A stretch of DNA of 5,253 nucleotides. It comes from Thermomonas sp. (lineage in GTDB: Bacteria; Pseudomonadota; Gammaproteobacteria; Xanthomonadales; Xanthomonadaceae). The translations under genes and the position numbers were made by a program. Shown here in pieces: positions 1 through 5,253 of the stretch. The notes beneath the pieces are model-generated. The model made no database searches. It saw only the letters and a list, made by a program, of their open reading frames with translations, and was not told the origin of the DNA. Each line of letters starts with the position of its first letter. The stretch's first letter is position 1. The stretch spans positions 1 through 5,253 of the forward strand of contig JANJSW010000246.1 in assembly GCA_024711415.1 (NCBI GenBank). Direction: 5' to 3'.

Positions 1-262
1 CCGGCGAAGCGTCGCCGCCGTAGTAGCTGGCCAGGTGCTGCGACCAGACATAGCCGGGATTGGTGGTGAACTGGCCGACCACGGCGCCGTTGGGGCCCAG
101 CATCTGGGTCAGCAGCGGACGGAAGTAACCGCCATCGGTCAGGCTGTCGCCGAAGAAGATGGTGCTGGTGAAGGGCGACGGCGGCGCGGTCTGCGCCACG
201 GCAGGCATCGCGACCACGGCAAGGGCGGCGGACAGCAGGGTCCGGCGGAACAGGGTTTTCAT
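1..262 (-). CDS. Exported GDSL-family esterase/lipase, probably autotransporter type (N-terminal part, runs off left edge)
   Basis: Only the first 87 codons are in the window, read leftward from the ATG at 262. Residues 1-23 form a typical Sec signal peptide: KTLFRR, then a hydrophobic core, with likely cleavage after AVA at 21-23. Residues 36-43 read FFGDSLTD, which is SGNH block I with the predicted nucleophile Ser40. The following text (GGYFRPLL, then FTTNPGYVWSQHL at 65-77) fits the EstA-like outer-membrane esterases of pseudomonads and xanthomonads, which hydrolyse ester bonds of lipids or short acyl esters. Blocks II, III and V and any C-terminal beta-barrel lie outside the window, so the autotransporter call is inferred from N-terminal similarity. 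A second in-frame ATG sits two codons upstream (268). The 262 start is preferred because the GAGGA just upstream then has normal spacing. The gene diverges from trmB. Confidence 0.85.
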   Translation of the reverse strand, partial: MKTLFRRTLLSAALAVVAMPAVAQTAPPSPFTSTIFFGDSLTDGGYFRPLLTQMLGPNGAVVGQFTTNPGYVWSQHLASYYGGDASP

Positions 263-294
263 CGGCATCCTCGATCTGGACAGGGAGTTCGGTT

Positions 295-342
295 CCGGCT
301 GGCGCCGGGTCGCGGGATCGCGACATACGCCAGCGAATGGCG
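295..342 (-). promoter_or_regulatory. Three abutting stem-loops in the esterase 5' leader
   Basis: Three perfect inverted repeats are packed into 48 bases between the candidate esterase promoter and its start codon. At 328-342 a 5-bp stem (CGCCA/TGGCG) closes a 5-nt loop. At 309-324 a 6-bp stem (GTCGCG/CGCGAC) closes a 4-nt loop. At 295-308 a 5-bp stem (CCGGC/GCCGG) closes a 4-nt loop. The last two touch with no base between them. The esterase transcript would carry all three about 33 nt before its start codon. No U-run follows, so this does not look like an intrinsic terminator. A structured leader is an inference; GC-rich DNA gives chance hairpins easily. Confidence 0.4.
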
Positions 343-350
343 GGTGATCC

Positions 351-390
351 TTTCATGAAATCATAACGACCTCACGCTGCGCTGCGTCAC
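351..390 (-). promoter_or_regulatory. Candidate minus-strand promoter with overlapping palindrome, upstream of the esterase
   Basis: Read on the minus strand, TATGAT (365-360) matches five of six bases of the sigma-70 -10 consensus. GTGACG (390-385) matches four of six of the -35, but the spacer is 19 nt, which is long. The perfect 10-bp palindrome TTTCATGAAA occupies 351-360, directly after the -10 and over the expected transcription start, where a repressor site could sit. This would give the esterase a leader of roughly 90 nt. This AT-rich patch stands out in otherwise GC-rich DNA. No regulator can be named from the sequence. Confidence 0.35.
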
Positions 391-462
391 GAGGCCCTGC
401 AACGGGCGACAATACGCACCCGGGCCTGCATGCTTGCGCAGGCCGCGCCAGAGACCGCCGAT

Positions 463-1197
463 TTGACCGACCCGTTTTCCAGCAGCGGCGCCAAGGCCCC
501 GCCCAAGCCCTTCACCGCCACCGAAGGCGTGCGCAAGGTGCGCAGCTTCGTGCTGCGCCAGGGCCGCTTCACCGACGCCCAGCAGCGCGCCTTCGACGAG
601 CTGTGGCCGCGCTTCGGCCTGGACTACGCCGGAATCCCACGCGACTTCGACGCCGCGTTCGGCCGCAGCGCGAAACGCATCCTCGAGATCGGCTTCGGCA
701 ACGGCGAGGCGCTCCGTTACTCCGCGCAACGCGACCCGGACCGCGACCACATCGGCATTGAAGTGCACGCGCCCGGCGTGGGCCGCCTGCTCAACGCGCT
801 GGCGGAAGACGAGGCGAACAACGTGCGCCTGTACCACCACGACGCGGTGGAAGTGCTGGAAAACGAGATCGCCGACGGCAGCCTCGACGAAGTGCGCATC
901 TACTTCCCCGACCCCTGGCACAAGAAGCGCCACCACAAGCGGCGGCTGGTGAACCCGGCCTTCGCCGCGCTGCTGGTGCGCAAGCTCGCGGCCGATGGCC
1001 GCTTGCACCTCGCCACCGATTGGCGGGAGTATGCGGAGCAGATGTGGGACGTGCTCGATGCCACTTCCGGCCTGCGCAATGCCGCCGGCCCGCGCGGCCA
1101 CGTGCCGCGACCGGAATGGCGGCCGCAGACCCACTTCGAGACGCGCGGGCAGAAGCTGGGGCACGGCGTCTGGGACCTGCTGTACCACCGCTGCTGA
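463..1197 (+). CDS. trmB: tRNA (guanine-N7-)-methyltransferase TrmB
   Basis: TrmB transfers a methyl group from S-adenosylmethionine to N7 of G46 in the variable loop of tRNAs, in the cytoplasm. Counting from the TTG at 463 (244 aa), the SAM-binding motif EIGFGNG is at 75-81 and GIEVH at 98-102. The family signature [15 protein letters not shown] is at 147-161, with the catalytic-type Asp in PDPW. ATDW is at 184-187, and the C-terminal [16 protein letters not shown] closes the fold. All expected motifs are present and length is normal. Start choice: an in-frame ATG at 430 would add 11 residues but has no Shine-Dalgarno. The TTG follows AGAG with a 9-nt gap and gives (M)[16 protein letters not shown], matching where I recall the Xanthomonas protein beginning. 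A weak -10-like GACAAT lies at 408-413. The permease follows 37 nt downstream on the same strand. Confidence 0.95.
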   Translation: MTDPFSSSGAKAPPKPFTATEGVRKVRSFVLRQGRFTDAQQRAFDELWPRFGLDYAGIPRDFDAAFGRSAKRILEIGFGNGEALRYSAQRDPDRDHIGIEVHAPGVGRLLNALAEDEANNVRLYHHDAVEVLENEIADGSLDEVRIYFPDPWHKKRHHKRRLVNPAFAALLVRKLAADGRLHLATDWREYAEQMWDVLDATSGLRNAAGPRGHVPRPEWRPQTHFETRGQKLGHGVWDLLYHRC

Positions 1198-1234
1198 GCC
1201 GCGGGCCAACACGTAAGGAAGCCGACGACACTTG

Positions 1235-3073
1235 ATGGACACCACCCTCACCCTCACCGGCGACATGCTCTGGGTGCTGGGCCTGGTGGCGTTCACCATG
1301 GCGATGTTCCTGTTCGAGCGCATCCGCGCCGACGCCGTCGCGCTGGTGGTGCTGGTGGTGCTGGGGCTGACCGGACTGGTGGCGCCGGAGGACATCTTCG
1401 GCGGCTTCTCCTCGGACGCGGTGATGAACGTCATCGCCACCATGATCCTGGGCGCGGGGCTGGACCGCACCGGCGCGCTCAACCGCCTGGCCAGCTGGCT
1501 GCTGCGGCGCGCGCACGGCGTCGAGCAGCGCCTGTTGCTGCTGTCCTCGGCGGTGGCCGGGCTCAATTCGGCGTTCATCCAGAACACCTCGGCCACCGCG
1601 CTGTACCTGCCGGTGGCCTCGCGGCTGACCGCGCGCACCGGCATCAGCCTGTCGCGGCTGCTGATGCCGATGTCGGCGGCGATCATCATGGGCGGCAGCC
1701 TGACCATGGTCGGCAACTCGCCGCTGATCCTGCTCAACGACCTGCTGGTGTCGGCCAACGCCAACATGCCGTCCGGCGCGGCCTCGCTGCAGCCACTGAA
1801 GATGTTCGCGCCGCTGCCGATCGGGCTGGCACTGCTGGCAGGCTCGCTGGCGTACTTCCACTTCTTCGGCCGCCGGGTGTTGCGCGAGGACGGCGACGAC
1901 GCGGTCACCCCCGCGCGCACCCAGAGCTACTTCGCCCGCGCCTATGGCATCGACGGCGACATCCACGAGCTCACCGTCACCGCCGACAGCCCGCTGGTGG
2001 GCATGAGCGTCGGCGATGCCGAAGCGCTGGTCGACATGCCGCTGCTGCTGGCGCTGCAGACCGGCAACGAATCGCGGCTGGCGCCGCCGGCCGACACCCG
2101 CATCTGGGTGGGCAGCGTGCTGGGCGTGATGGGCGAGCGCCAGCGCATCGCCGACTTCGCGCAGAAGAACTTCCTGCGCGACTCCGCCCGCCTGCGCGCC
2201 TTCGCCGACCTGTTCAACCCCAGCCGCGCCGGCATTTCCGAAGCGGTGGTGCCGCCCACCTCGGGCTTCATCGGCAAGCCGCAATCGCAGCTGCGCCTGC
2301 GCAAGCAATACGGGCTGAGCCTGCTGGCGATCAACCGCGACAAGCAGGTGCTGCGCGAGGACGTGCGCAACATCCCGATCCGCGCCGGCGACATGCTGGT
2401 GCTGCACAGCATCTGGACCGATCTGGCCGAAGCCGCGCGCAGCCGCGACTTCGTGGTGGTCACCGACTACCCCAAGGGCGAGCAGCGTCCGCACAAGTTC
2501 AAGATCGCGATGACGATCTTCGCGGTCACCATGCTGCTGGCGCTGTCCACCCGCATCCCGACCTCGATCGCGCTGATGACCGGCGTGGCCGGGATGCTGG
2601 TGACCGGCGTGCTGAAGATGGACGAGGCCTACGCCGCGATCAGCTGGAAGACCGTGTTCCTGATGGCCTGCCTGATCCCGCTGGGCTGGGCGATGGACAG
2701 CAGCGGCGCCGCCGCGTGGGTGGCCGGGCACAGCATCGAGCGGCTTCCGGAGGGCATGCCACCCTGGCTGATCGGGCTGGCGCTGGCGCTGTTCACCACC
2801 GCCTTCTCGATGGTGATCAGCCATGTCGGCGCCACCATCGTGCTGGTGCCGCTGGCGATCAACCTGGCGCTGGCGGTGGGCGGCAATCCCACCGCATTCG
2901 CGCTGATCGTGGCGCTGTCGGCGTCCAACAACTTCGTCACCGCGTCCAACCCGTCGGTGTCGATGATCACCGGCCCGGCCGGCTACACCCCGCGCGACAT
3001 GTGGCGCGCCGGCGGCCCGCTGACCCTGCTCTACACCTGCATCATCGTGCTGATGGTGAACCTGATCTTCTGA
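1235..3073 (+). CDS. SLC13/DASS-family permease with two RCK_C (TrkA_C) domains
   Basis: A 612-residue inner-membrane transporter. SLC13-type carriers usually move anions such as sulfate, phosphate or dicarboxylates with Na+; the substrate here cannot be read from sequence. The N-terminal membrane half spans about 10-212. It carries QNTSATALYLPVA (116-128), matching the family SNT hairpin motif, and GNSPLI (160-165). A soluble insert follows with two RCK_C-like modules at about 245-309 and 334-406; the second fits better (VVPPTSGFIGKP...RLRKQYGLSLLAI...AGDMLVLH). The C-terminal membrane half (about 423-612) repeats the plan, ending with SASNNFVTASNPSVSMITGPAGY near 562-584. The equivalent second hairpin motif reads SHVGAT (529-534) instead of SNT-like. 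RCK_C modules suggest gating by a cytoplasmic ligand (family inference). The start is TTG-ATG in tandem (1232, 1235). The AAGGAAG at 1215-1221 is 10 nt from the TTG and 13 nt from the ATG, so the TTG is possible. Confidence 0.88.
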   Translation: MDTTLTLTGDMLWVLGLVAFTMAMFLFERIRADAVALVVLVVLGLTGLVAPEDIFGGFSSDAVMNVIATMILGAGLDRTGALNRLASWLLRRAHGVEQRLLLLSSAVAGLNSAFIQNTSATALYLPVASRLTARTGISLSRLLMPMSAAIIMGGSLTMVGNSPLILLNDLLVSANANMPSGAASLQPLKMFAPLPIGLALLAGSLAYFHFFGRRVLREDGDDAVTPARTQSYFARAYGIDGDIHELTVTADSPLVGMSVGDAEALVDMPLLLALQTGNESRLAPPADTRIWVGSVLGVMGERQRIADFAQKNFLRDSARLRAFADLFNPSRAGISEAVVPPTSGFIGKPQSQLRLRKQYGLSLLAINRDKQVLREDVRNIPIRAGDMLVLHSIWTDLAEAARSRDFVVVTDYPKGEQRPHKFKIAMTIFAVTMLLALSTRIPTSIALMTGVAGMLVTGVLKMDEAYAAISWKTVFLMACLIPLGWAMDSSGAAAWVAGHSIERLPEGMPPWLIGLALALFTTAFSMVISHVGATIVLVPLAINLALAVGGNPTAFALIVALSASNNFVTASNPSVSMITGPAGYTPRDMWRAGGPLTLLYTCIIVLMVNLIF

Positions 3074-3088
3074 GCCGCAGCGGCGCGG

Positions 3089-3484
3089 TCAGCCGGCCTC
3101 GCCCAGCCGCACTTCGCCCTCGGCCACGTGCACCGGCACCGCGCGCAGGCAGTCGCCGCGGCAGGGACCGGCCACGCAATTGCCATCCGGCAGCGCGAAG
3201 GTCGCGCCGTGCACCGCGCAGACCAGCTCGCCGGTCTTGCTGCGCAGGAACCTGCCGGGCGCGAAGTCCAGCCGGCGGCCGGCGTGCGGGCAGACGTTGA
3301 GCCACGCGCGCACCCCGCCCTGCGGGTCGCGATAGAGGATCAGCGGTTCGTTGTCGCCATCGACCGGCGCATCGCAGGCATGCAGGCTGTCCGGCGGCAG
3401 GGCGTCCAGCGGCGCCAGCGCCACGACCTCGTTTAACGAACTGCTCACAACTGCCCCGCCGGTTCTGTCGATACTTCGCCGCAT
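3089..3484 (-). CDS. Stand-alone Rieske [2Fe-2S] protein
   Basis: A small soluble iron-sulfur protein, 131 residues from the ATG at 3484. The cluster ligands are clear: C65-P-H67 and C89-A-V-H92, with 21 residues between them, followed by GATFALPDGNCVAGPC. It has no membrane anchor or oxygenase catalytic domain, so it is probably a Rieske-type ferredoxin or electron-transfer partner; the partner is not evident here. Besides the two ligand cysteines there are C37, C103, C108 and C112. Start is uncertain: neither the ATG nor the in-frame GTG at 3448 has a good Shine-Dalgarno. The GTG would drop MRRSIDRTGGAV and start a 119-aa protein just before the recognisable N-terminal strand (NEVVALAPLDAL). 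The gene is convergent with the permease (15 nt between stops) and divergent from the small membrane protein, only 38 nt away if the ATG is used. Confidence 0.88.
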   Translation of the reverse strand: MRRSIDRTGGAVVSSSLNEVVALAPLDALPPDSLHACDAPVDGDNEPLILYRDPQGGVRAWLNVCPHAGRRLDFAPGRFLRSKTGELVCAVHGATFALPDGNCVAGPCRGDCLRAVPVHVAEGEVRLGEAG

Positions 3485-3522
3485 TGTGTCATGACGCTGT
3501 CGCGTCCAGGATCTTCACTACG

Positions 3523-3813
3523 ATGTCCAGCTTCCACCGTCGCACCTTCCTGCGTTTCCGCAGCCTCGCCTTCAACGCCCCGCGCCGCCCGCGCCATCCG
3601 CTGCTGCGCGTCGCGCTGGGCCTGCTCGGTGTCGCCCTGCTGCTGGCGCTGGTGGTGGTGGGCGTGTTCGTCGGCGCGGCGATGCTGGCCGGCGGCCTGC
3701 TGTGGCGGCTGTGGGTGCAGCGCGGTGCTCGCGCCGGCGTGCGTCGCCGCGAGCAGGCCTTCGAAGGCAGCTACCGGGTGGTCGGCAAGGCGCAGCTGCC
3801 GCTGGCGCACTGA
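3523..3813 (+). CDS. Small membrane protein of unknown function, translationally coupled to the FAH-family gene
   Basis: A 96-residue protein I do not recognise. It starts at ATG 3523 with AGGA 11 nt upstream. Residues 1-29 are very basic (HRRTFLRFR, PRRPRH). Residues about 27-63 form one unbroken hydrophobic stretch rich in Gly, Ala, Val and Leu. It is long enough for one tilted helix or a tight two-helix hairpin, and has small-residue patterns (GLLG, GVFVGAAMLAGG). A basic linker (RGARAGVRRR) and a short polar tail ending GKAQLPLAH follow. There is no signal-peptide cleavage site or lipobox. Its TGA shares a base with the ATG of the next gene (TGATG), a common sign of translational coupling. 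The strong SD, coding-like third-position GC and coupling make it a likely real gene; the function is unknown. Confidence 0.72.
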   Translation: MSSFHRRTFLRFRSLAFNAPRRPRHPLLRVALGLLGVALLLALVVVGVFVGAAMLAGGLLWRLWVQRGARAGVRRREQAFEGSYRVVGKAQLPLAH

Positions 3814-4538
3814 TGGACCTGGTTGCCGCCGCGGCCGCGCCGCGCATCCCCGTCGTTGACGGCAGCGGTGCCCCGCTGGGCACGTTCCCGGTGCGGCGGA
3901 TCTACTGCGTGGGCCGCAACTTCGCCGACCACGCCCGCGAAATGGGCGCCACCGCCCCGGCGTCGAAGGCCGAACGCGGTACGCCGGTGTTCTTCATGAA
4001 GCCCGCCGACGCGATCGTCGTCGATGGCGTCGTCCCCTATCCGCCCGGCACCTCCGACCTGCACCACGAGGTCGAGCTGGTGGTGGCGCTGGGCGTGGAT
4101 GCACCGGCCGGCGAGCTCGCGGTCGCTGCCGCGTCGTCGCTGGTATTCGGCTACGGCGTCGGCCTGGACCTGACCCGCCGCGACCTGCAGGCCGCCGCCA
4201 AGGCCAAGGGCCTGCCGTGGGATACCGGCAAGGGTTTCGATCATTCCGCACCGGTCAGCGCGCTGCTGCCGGCAGGCGAACTCGGCGCACTGGACGCGCT
4301 GCCGATCACGCTGGAGATCAACGGCCAGCGTCGCCAGGCCTCCACGCTGGATCAGCTGATCTGGGACGTACCCGAGATCCTGCACGAGCTGTCGAAGCTG
4401 TACGCACTGCGCGCCGGCGACCTGGTGTTCATGGGCACGCCCGCCGGCGTGGCCGCGCTGCAAGCGGGCGACCGCTTCGATGCCCGCATCGGCGATGCGC
4501 TGCGGCTGCAGGGTCACATCGCGCCGTCGAACGGTTAA
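3813..4538 (+). CDS. Fumarylacetoacetate hydrolase family protein, FAHD1/YcgM-like (acylpyruvase or oxaloacetate decarboxylase type)
   Basis: A 241-residue cytoplasmic, metal-dependent enzyme. The closest relatives I recall are human FAHD1 and E. coli YcgM, which cleave acylpyruvates and decarboxylate oxaloacetate. The match runs along the whole length. [14 protein letters not shown] (31-44) contains the lid His40 and Glu43 that correspond to the FAHD1 catalytic pair. FMKP is at 61-64, and HHEVEL (84-89) supplies the metal ligands Glu86 and Glu88. [10 protein letters not shown] (117-126) supplies metal ligand Asp119. [18 protein letters not shown] (132-148 region) contains Lys140, and GTPAGV (208-213) lines the active site. 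Length fits the single-domain subgroup rather than full-size FAH. The exact substrate is not determined by sequence. The start at 3813 overlaps the stop of the small membrane protein by one base and has no strong SD of its own, consistent with coupled translation. mscL follows after 34 nt. Confidence 0.92.
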   Translation: MDLVAAAAAPRIPVVDGSGAPLGTFPVRRIYCVGRNFADHAREMGATAPASKAERGTPVFFMKPADAIVVDGVVPYPPGTSDLHHEVELVVALGVDAPAGELAVAAASSLVFGYGVGLDLTRRDLQAAAKAKGLPWDTGKGFDHSAPVSALLPAGELGALDALPITLEINGQRRQASTLDQLIWDVPEILHELSKLYALRAGDLVFMGTPAGVAALQAGDRFDARIGDALRLQGHIAPSNG

Positions 4539-4572
4539 TCTTCGGCCTCACGCCAATAGTGGAGGACAGCCG

Positions 4573-4986
4573 ATGGGCATGATGACCGAGTTCCGGGATT
4601 TCGCGATGCGCGGCAACGTGATCGACCTCGCCGTGGGCGTGGTGATCGGCGGCGCGTTCGGCAAGATCGTGTCCGCGCTGGTGGACAAGGTGATCATGCC
4701 GCCGATCGGCCTGTTGATCGGCGGGGTGGACTTCTCCAAGCTGGCCATCACGCTGAAGGCGGCAACGGTGGATGCGGCCGGCAAGGAAGTGCCCGCGGTG
4801 GTGTTGGGCTACGGCGAGTTCATCAACGCGCTGATCCAGTTCCTGATCGTGGCCTTCGCCATCTTCATGGTGGTCAAGGGCATCAACAAAATGCACAAGA
4901 AGCCCGCCGAGGCGCCTGCCGCGCCGGCCGAGCCCGCGGAAGAAGTCCTGCTGCTGCGCGAGATCCGCGATTCGCTGCGGAAGTGA
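4573..4986 (+). CDS. mscL: Large-conductance mechanosensitive channel MscL
   Basis: MscL is an inner-membrane pentamer that opens under membrane tension and releases small solutes during hypo-osmotic shock. The 137-residue product is essentially full length (about 136 in E. coli) and collinear with it. The N-terminal amphipathic helix is [12 protein letters not shown] (4-15). TM1 is about 15-45, with the gate-region residues Leu19 and Val23 conserved, followed by [12 protein letters not shown] periplasmic loop spans about 46-78, and TM2 about 79-103 ([17 protein letters not shown]). A Pro/Ala/Glu-rich linker (110-122) leads to the C-terminal bundle helix [15 protein letters not shown]. The start at 4573 is fixed by a strong GGAGG at 4561-4565, 7 nt away; Met3 and Met4 would be too far. 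It may be co-transcribed with the FAH-family gene (34-nt gap) or have its own promoter, which I could not identify. Confidence 0.97.
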   Translation: MGMMTEFRDFAMRGNVIDLAVGVVIGGAFGKIVSALVDKVIMPPIGLLIGGVDFSKLAITLKAATVDAAGKEVPAVVLGYGEFINALIQFLIVAFAIFMVVKGINKMHKKPAEAPAAPAEPAEEVLLLREIRDSLRK

Positions 4987-5000
4987 CACTTCCGGCACGG

Positions 5001-5027
5001 TTGCCGCGCAAGCCCCGGGCCTAGACT
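5001..5027 (+). promoter_or_regulatory. Possible promoter of the peptidase gene, overlapping the mscL terminator
   Basis: TTGCCG (5001-5006) and TAGACT (5022-5027) each match four of six bases of the sigma-70 boxes, with a 15-nt spacer, which is short. The -10-like box lies in the loop of the terminator stem. Transcription would start near 5034, about 22 nt before the peptidase ATG. There is little other room for a promoter between mscL and this gene, but the match is weak. Confidence 0.25.
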
Positions 5028-5036
5028 CGGGGCTTT
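5010..5036 (+). terminator. Intrinsic-type terminator after mscL
   Basis: A perfect 8-bp stem, AAGCCCCG (5010-5017) with CGGGGCTT (5028-5035), closes a 10-nt loop that can be shortened by a G-U and a G-C pair. It begins 23 nt after the mscL stop. The T-tract is poor (TTT, then CCATTTCCC), common in very GC-rich genomes. It ends only 20 nt before the next start codon, so it separates mscL from the peptidase gene. Confidence 0.7.
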
Positions 5037-5055
5037 CCATTTCCCGAGCCCGCCG

Positions 5056-5253
5056 ATGCGCACCACCCTGCTTGCCGCCACCCTCGCCCTGCTGGTCGCC
5101 GCCCCGCTGCAGGCGGCGCAACCGACCCGCATTCCCGACACAGCGCTGGCTCGCGCCGCCAGCCTGCGCGATGCGGTGCTGCAGGATCGCACCGCCTGGC
5201 AGATCACCGAATCGCTGACCACCGAGGTGGGCCCGCGCCTGGCCGGCAGCGAA
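5056..5253 (+). CDS. Exported M28-family metallopeptidase-like protein (N-terminal part, runs off right edge)
   Basis: Sixty-six codons are present before the window ends. Residues 1-21 form a Sec signal peptide (MRTTLLAATLALLVAAPLQA), with cleavage likely around Ala20-Ala21. The mature start has a helix (ALARAASLRDAVLQD) and then WQITESLTTEVGPRLAGSE at 48-66. That T-x-E-V-G-P-R-L-A-G-S pattern is typical of the N-terminus of exported zinc aminopeptidases and carboxypeptidases of family M28 in this bacterial group. The metal ligands and catalytic residues are outside the window, so activity is inferred. The start at 5056 is chosen because it begins the signal peptide; a weak GAG lies 7 nt upstream. 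The gene follows the mscL terminator, so it probably has its own promoter. Confidence 0.78.
   Translation, partial: MRTTLLAATLALLVAAPLQAAQPTRIPDTALARAASLRDAVLQDRTAWQITESLTTEVGPRLAGSE

Noticed and set aside
35..358. A 107-codon plus-strand frame opposite the esterase N-terminus
   Set aside because: The minus strand encodes a signal peptide and GDSL block there; the plus-strand peptide is Gly/Arg-rich and has no family features.
361..1920. A 519-codon open frame on the minus strand over the trmB promoter, trmB and the permease
   Set aside because: Low-complexity Ser/Arg/Ala composition, no motif, and the opposite strand is unambiguously coding.
791..2824. A 677-codon open frame on the minus strand, antisense to trmB and the permease
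   Set aside because: It is rich in His, Gln, Arg and Gly with no recognisable domain, and lies opposite two clearly conserved genes. Long antisense frames are expected in high-GC DNA.
3074..3092. Possible bidirectional terminator between the convergent permease and Rieske genes
   Set aside because: Only a 4-bp stem with a 3-nt loop (GCCG/CGGC) and no T-run on either strand; not enough to call.
3488..3495. 8-bp palindrome GTCATGAC between the Rieske and small membrane protein genes
   Set aside because: Short, without a clear promoter around it, so it could easily be chance. It shares only the TCATGA core with the palindrome at 351-360.
4429..5121. A 230-codon minus-strand frame opposite mscL and its flanks
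   Set aside because: MscL is certain on the plus strand; the antisense product is His/Gln/Arg-rich shadow sequence.
1..5253. Mobile element, phage, toxin-antitoxin, CRISPR, tRNA or riboswitch
   Set aside because: No transposase or integrase motifs, terminal repeats, regularly spaced repeats or tRNA-like folds were found by eye; composition is uniform and genes are housekeeping or envelope type.

Overview
This 5.25 kb window is GC-rich chromosomal DNA. The proteins resemble those of gammaproteobacteria of the Xanthomonadaceae/Lysobacteraceae type: a TrmB that lines up with the Xanthomonas form I know, a secreted GDSL esterase of the autotransporter kind, and an M28-like exported peptidase. 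The assignment rests on remembered protein similarity and base composition, not on a search. Nearly every base is coding, the gaps are short, and I see no mobile element, tRNA, rRNA, CRISPR array or prophage gene.

Layout. Positions 1-262 (minus) hold the N-terminus of an exported GDSL esterase that runs off the left edge. A divergent spacer follows (about 263-462), with a candidate minus-strand promoter, a 10-bp palindrome and three abutting hairpins in the esterase leader. On the plus strand come trmB (tRNA m7G46 methyltransferase) and, 37 nt later, an SLC13-type permease with two cytoplasmic RCK_C/TrkA_C domains. A small stand-alone Rieske [2Fe-2S] protein lies convergent to the permease (minus, 3089-3484). 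Diverging from it are a 96-residue single-gene membrane protein of unknown function and a FAHD1-like fumarylacetoacetate hydrolase family enzyme, joined by a TGATG stop/start overlap, then mscL (mechanosensitive channel). A clear stem-loop terminator closes mscL, and 20 nt later an exported M28-like metallopeptidase begins and runs off the right edge.

The genes do not form one pathway. They are mostly housekeeping and envelope functions: tRNA modification, ion or anion transport, osmotic protection, an acylpyruvate/oxaloacetate-type hydrolase, and two exported hydrolases at the edges. The only close functional couplings visible are the small membrane protein with the FAH-family enzyme, by translational overlap, and the co-directional trmB-permease pair. 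I found no convincing undescribed multi-gene system. The points most worth a second look are the hairpin cluster upstream of the esterase, the non-canonical second substrate/cation motif of the permease, and the coupled small membrane protein.
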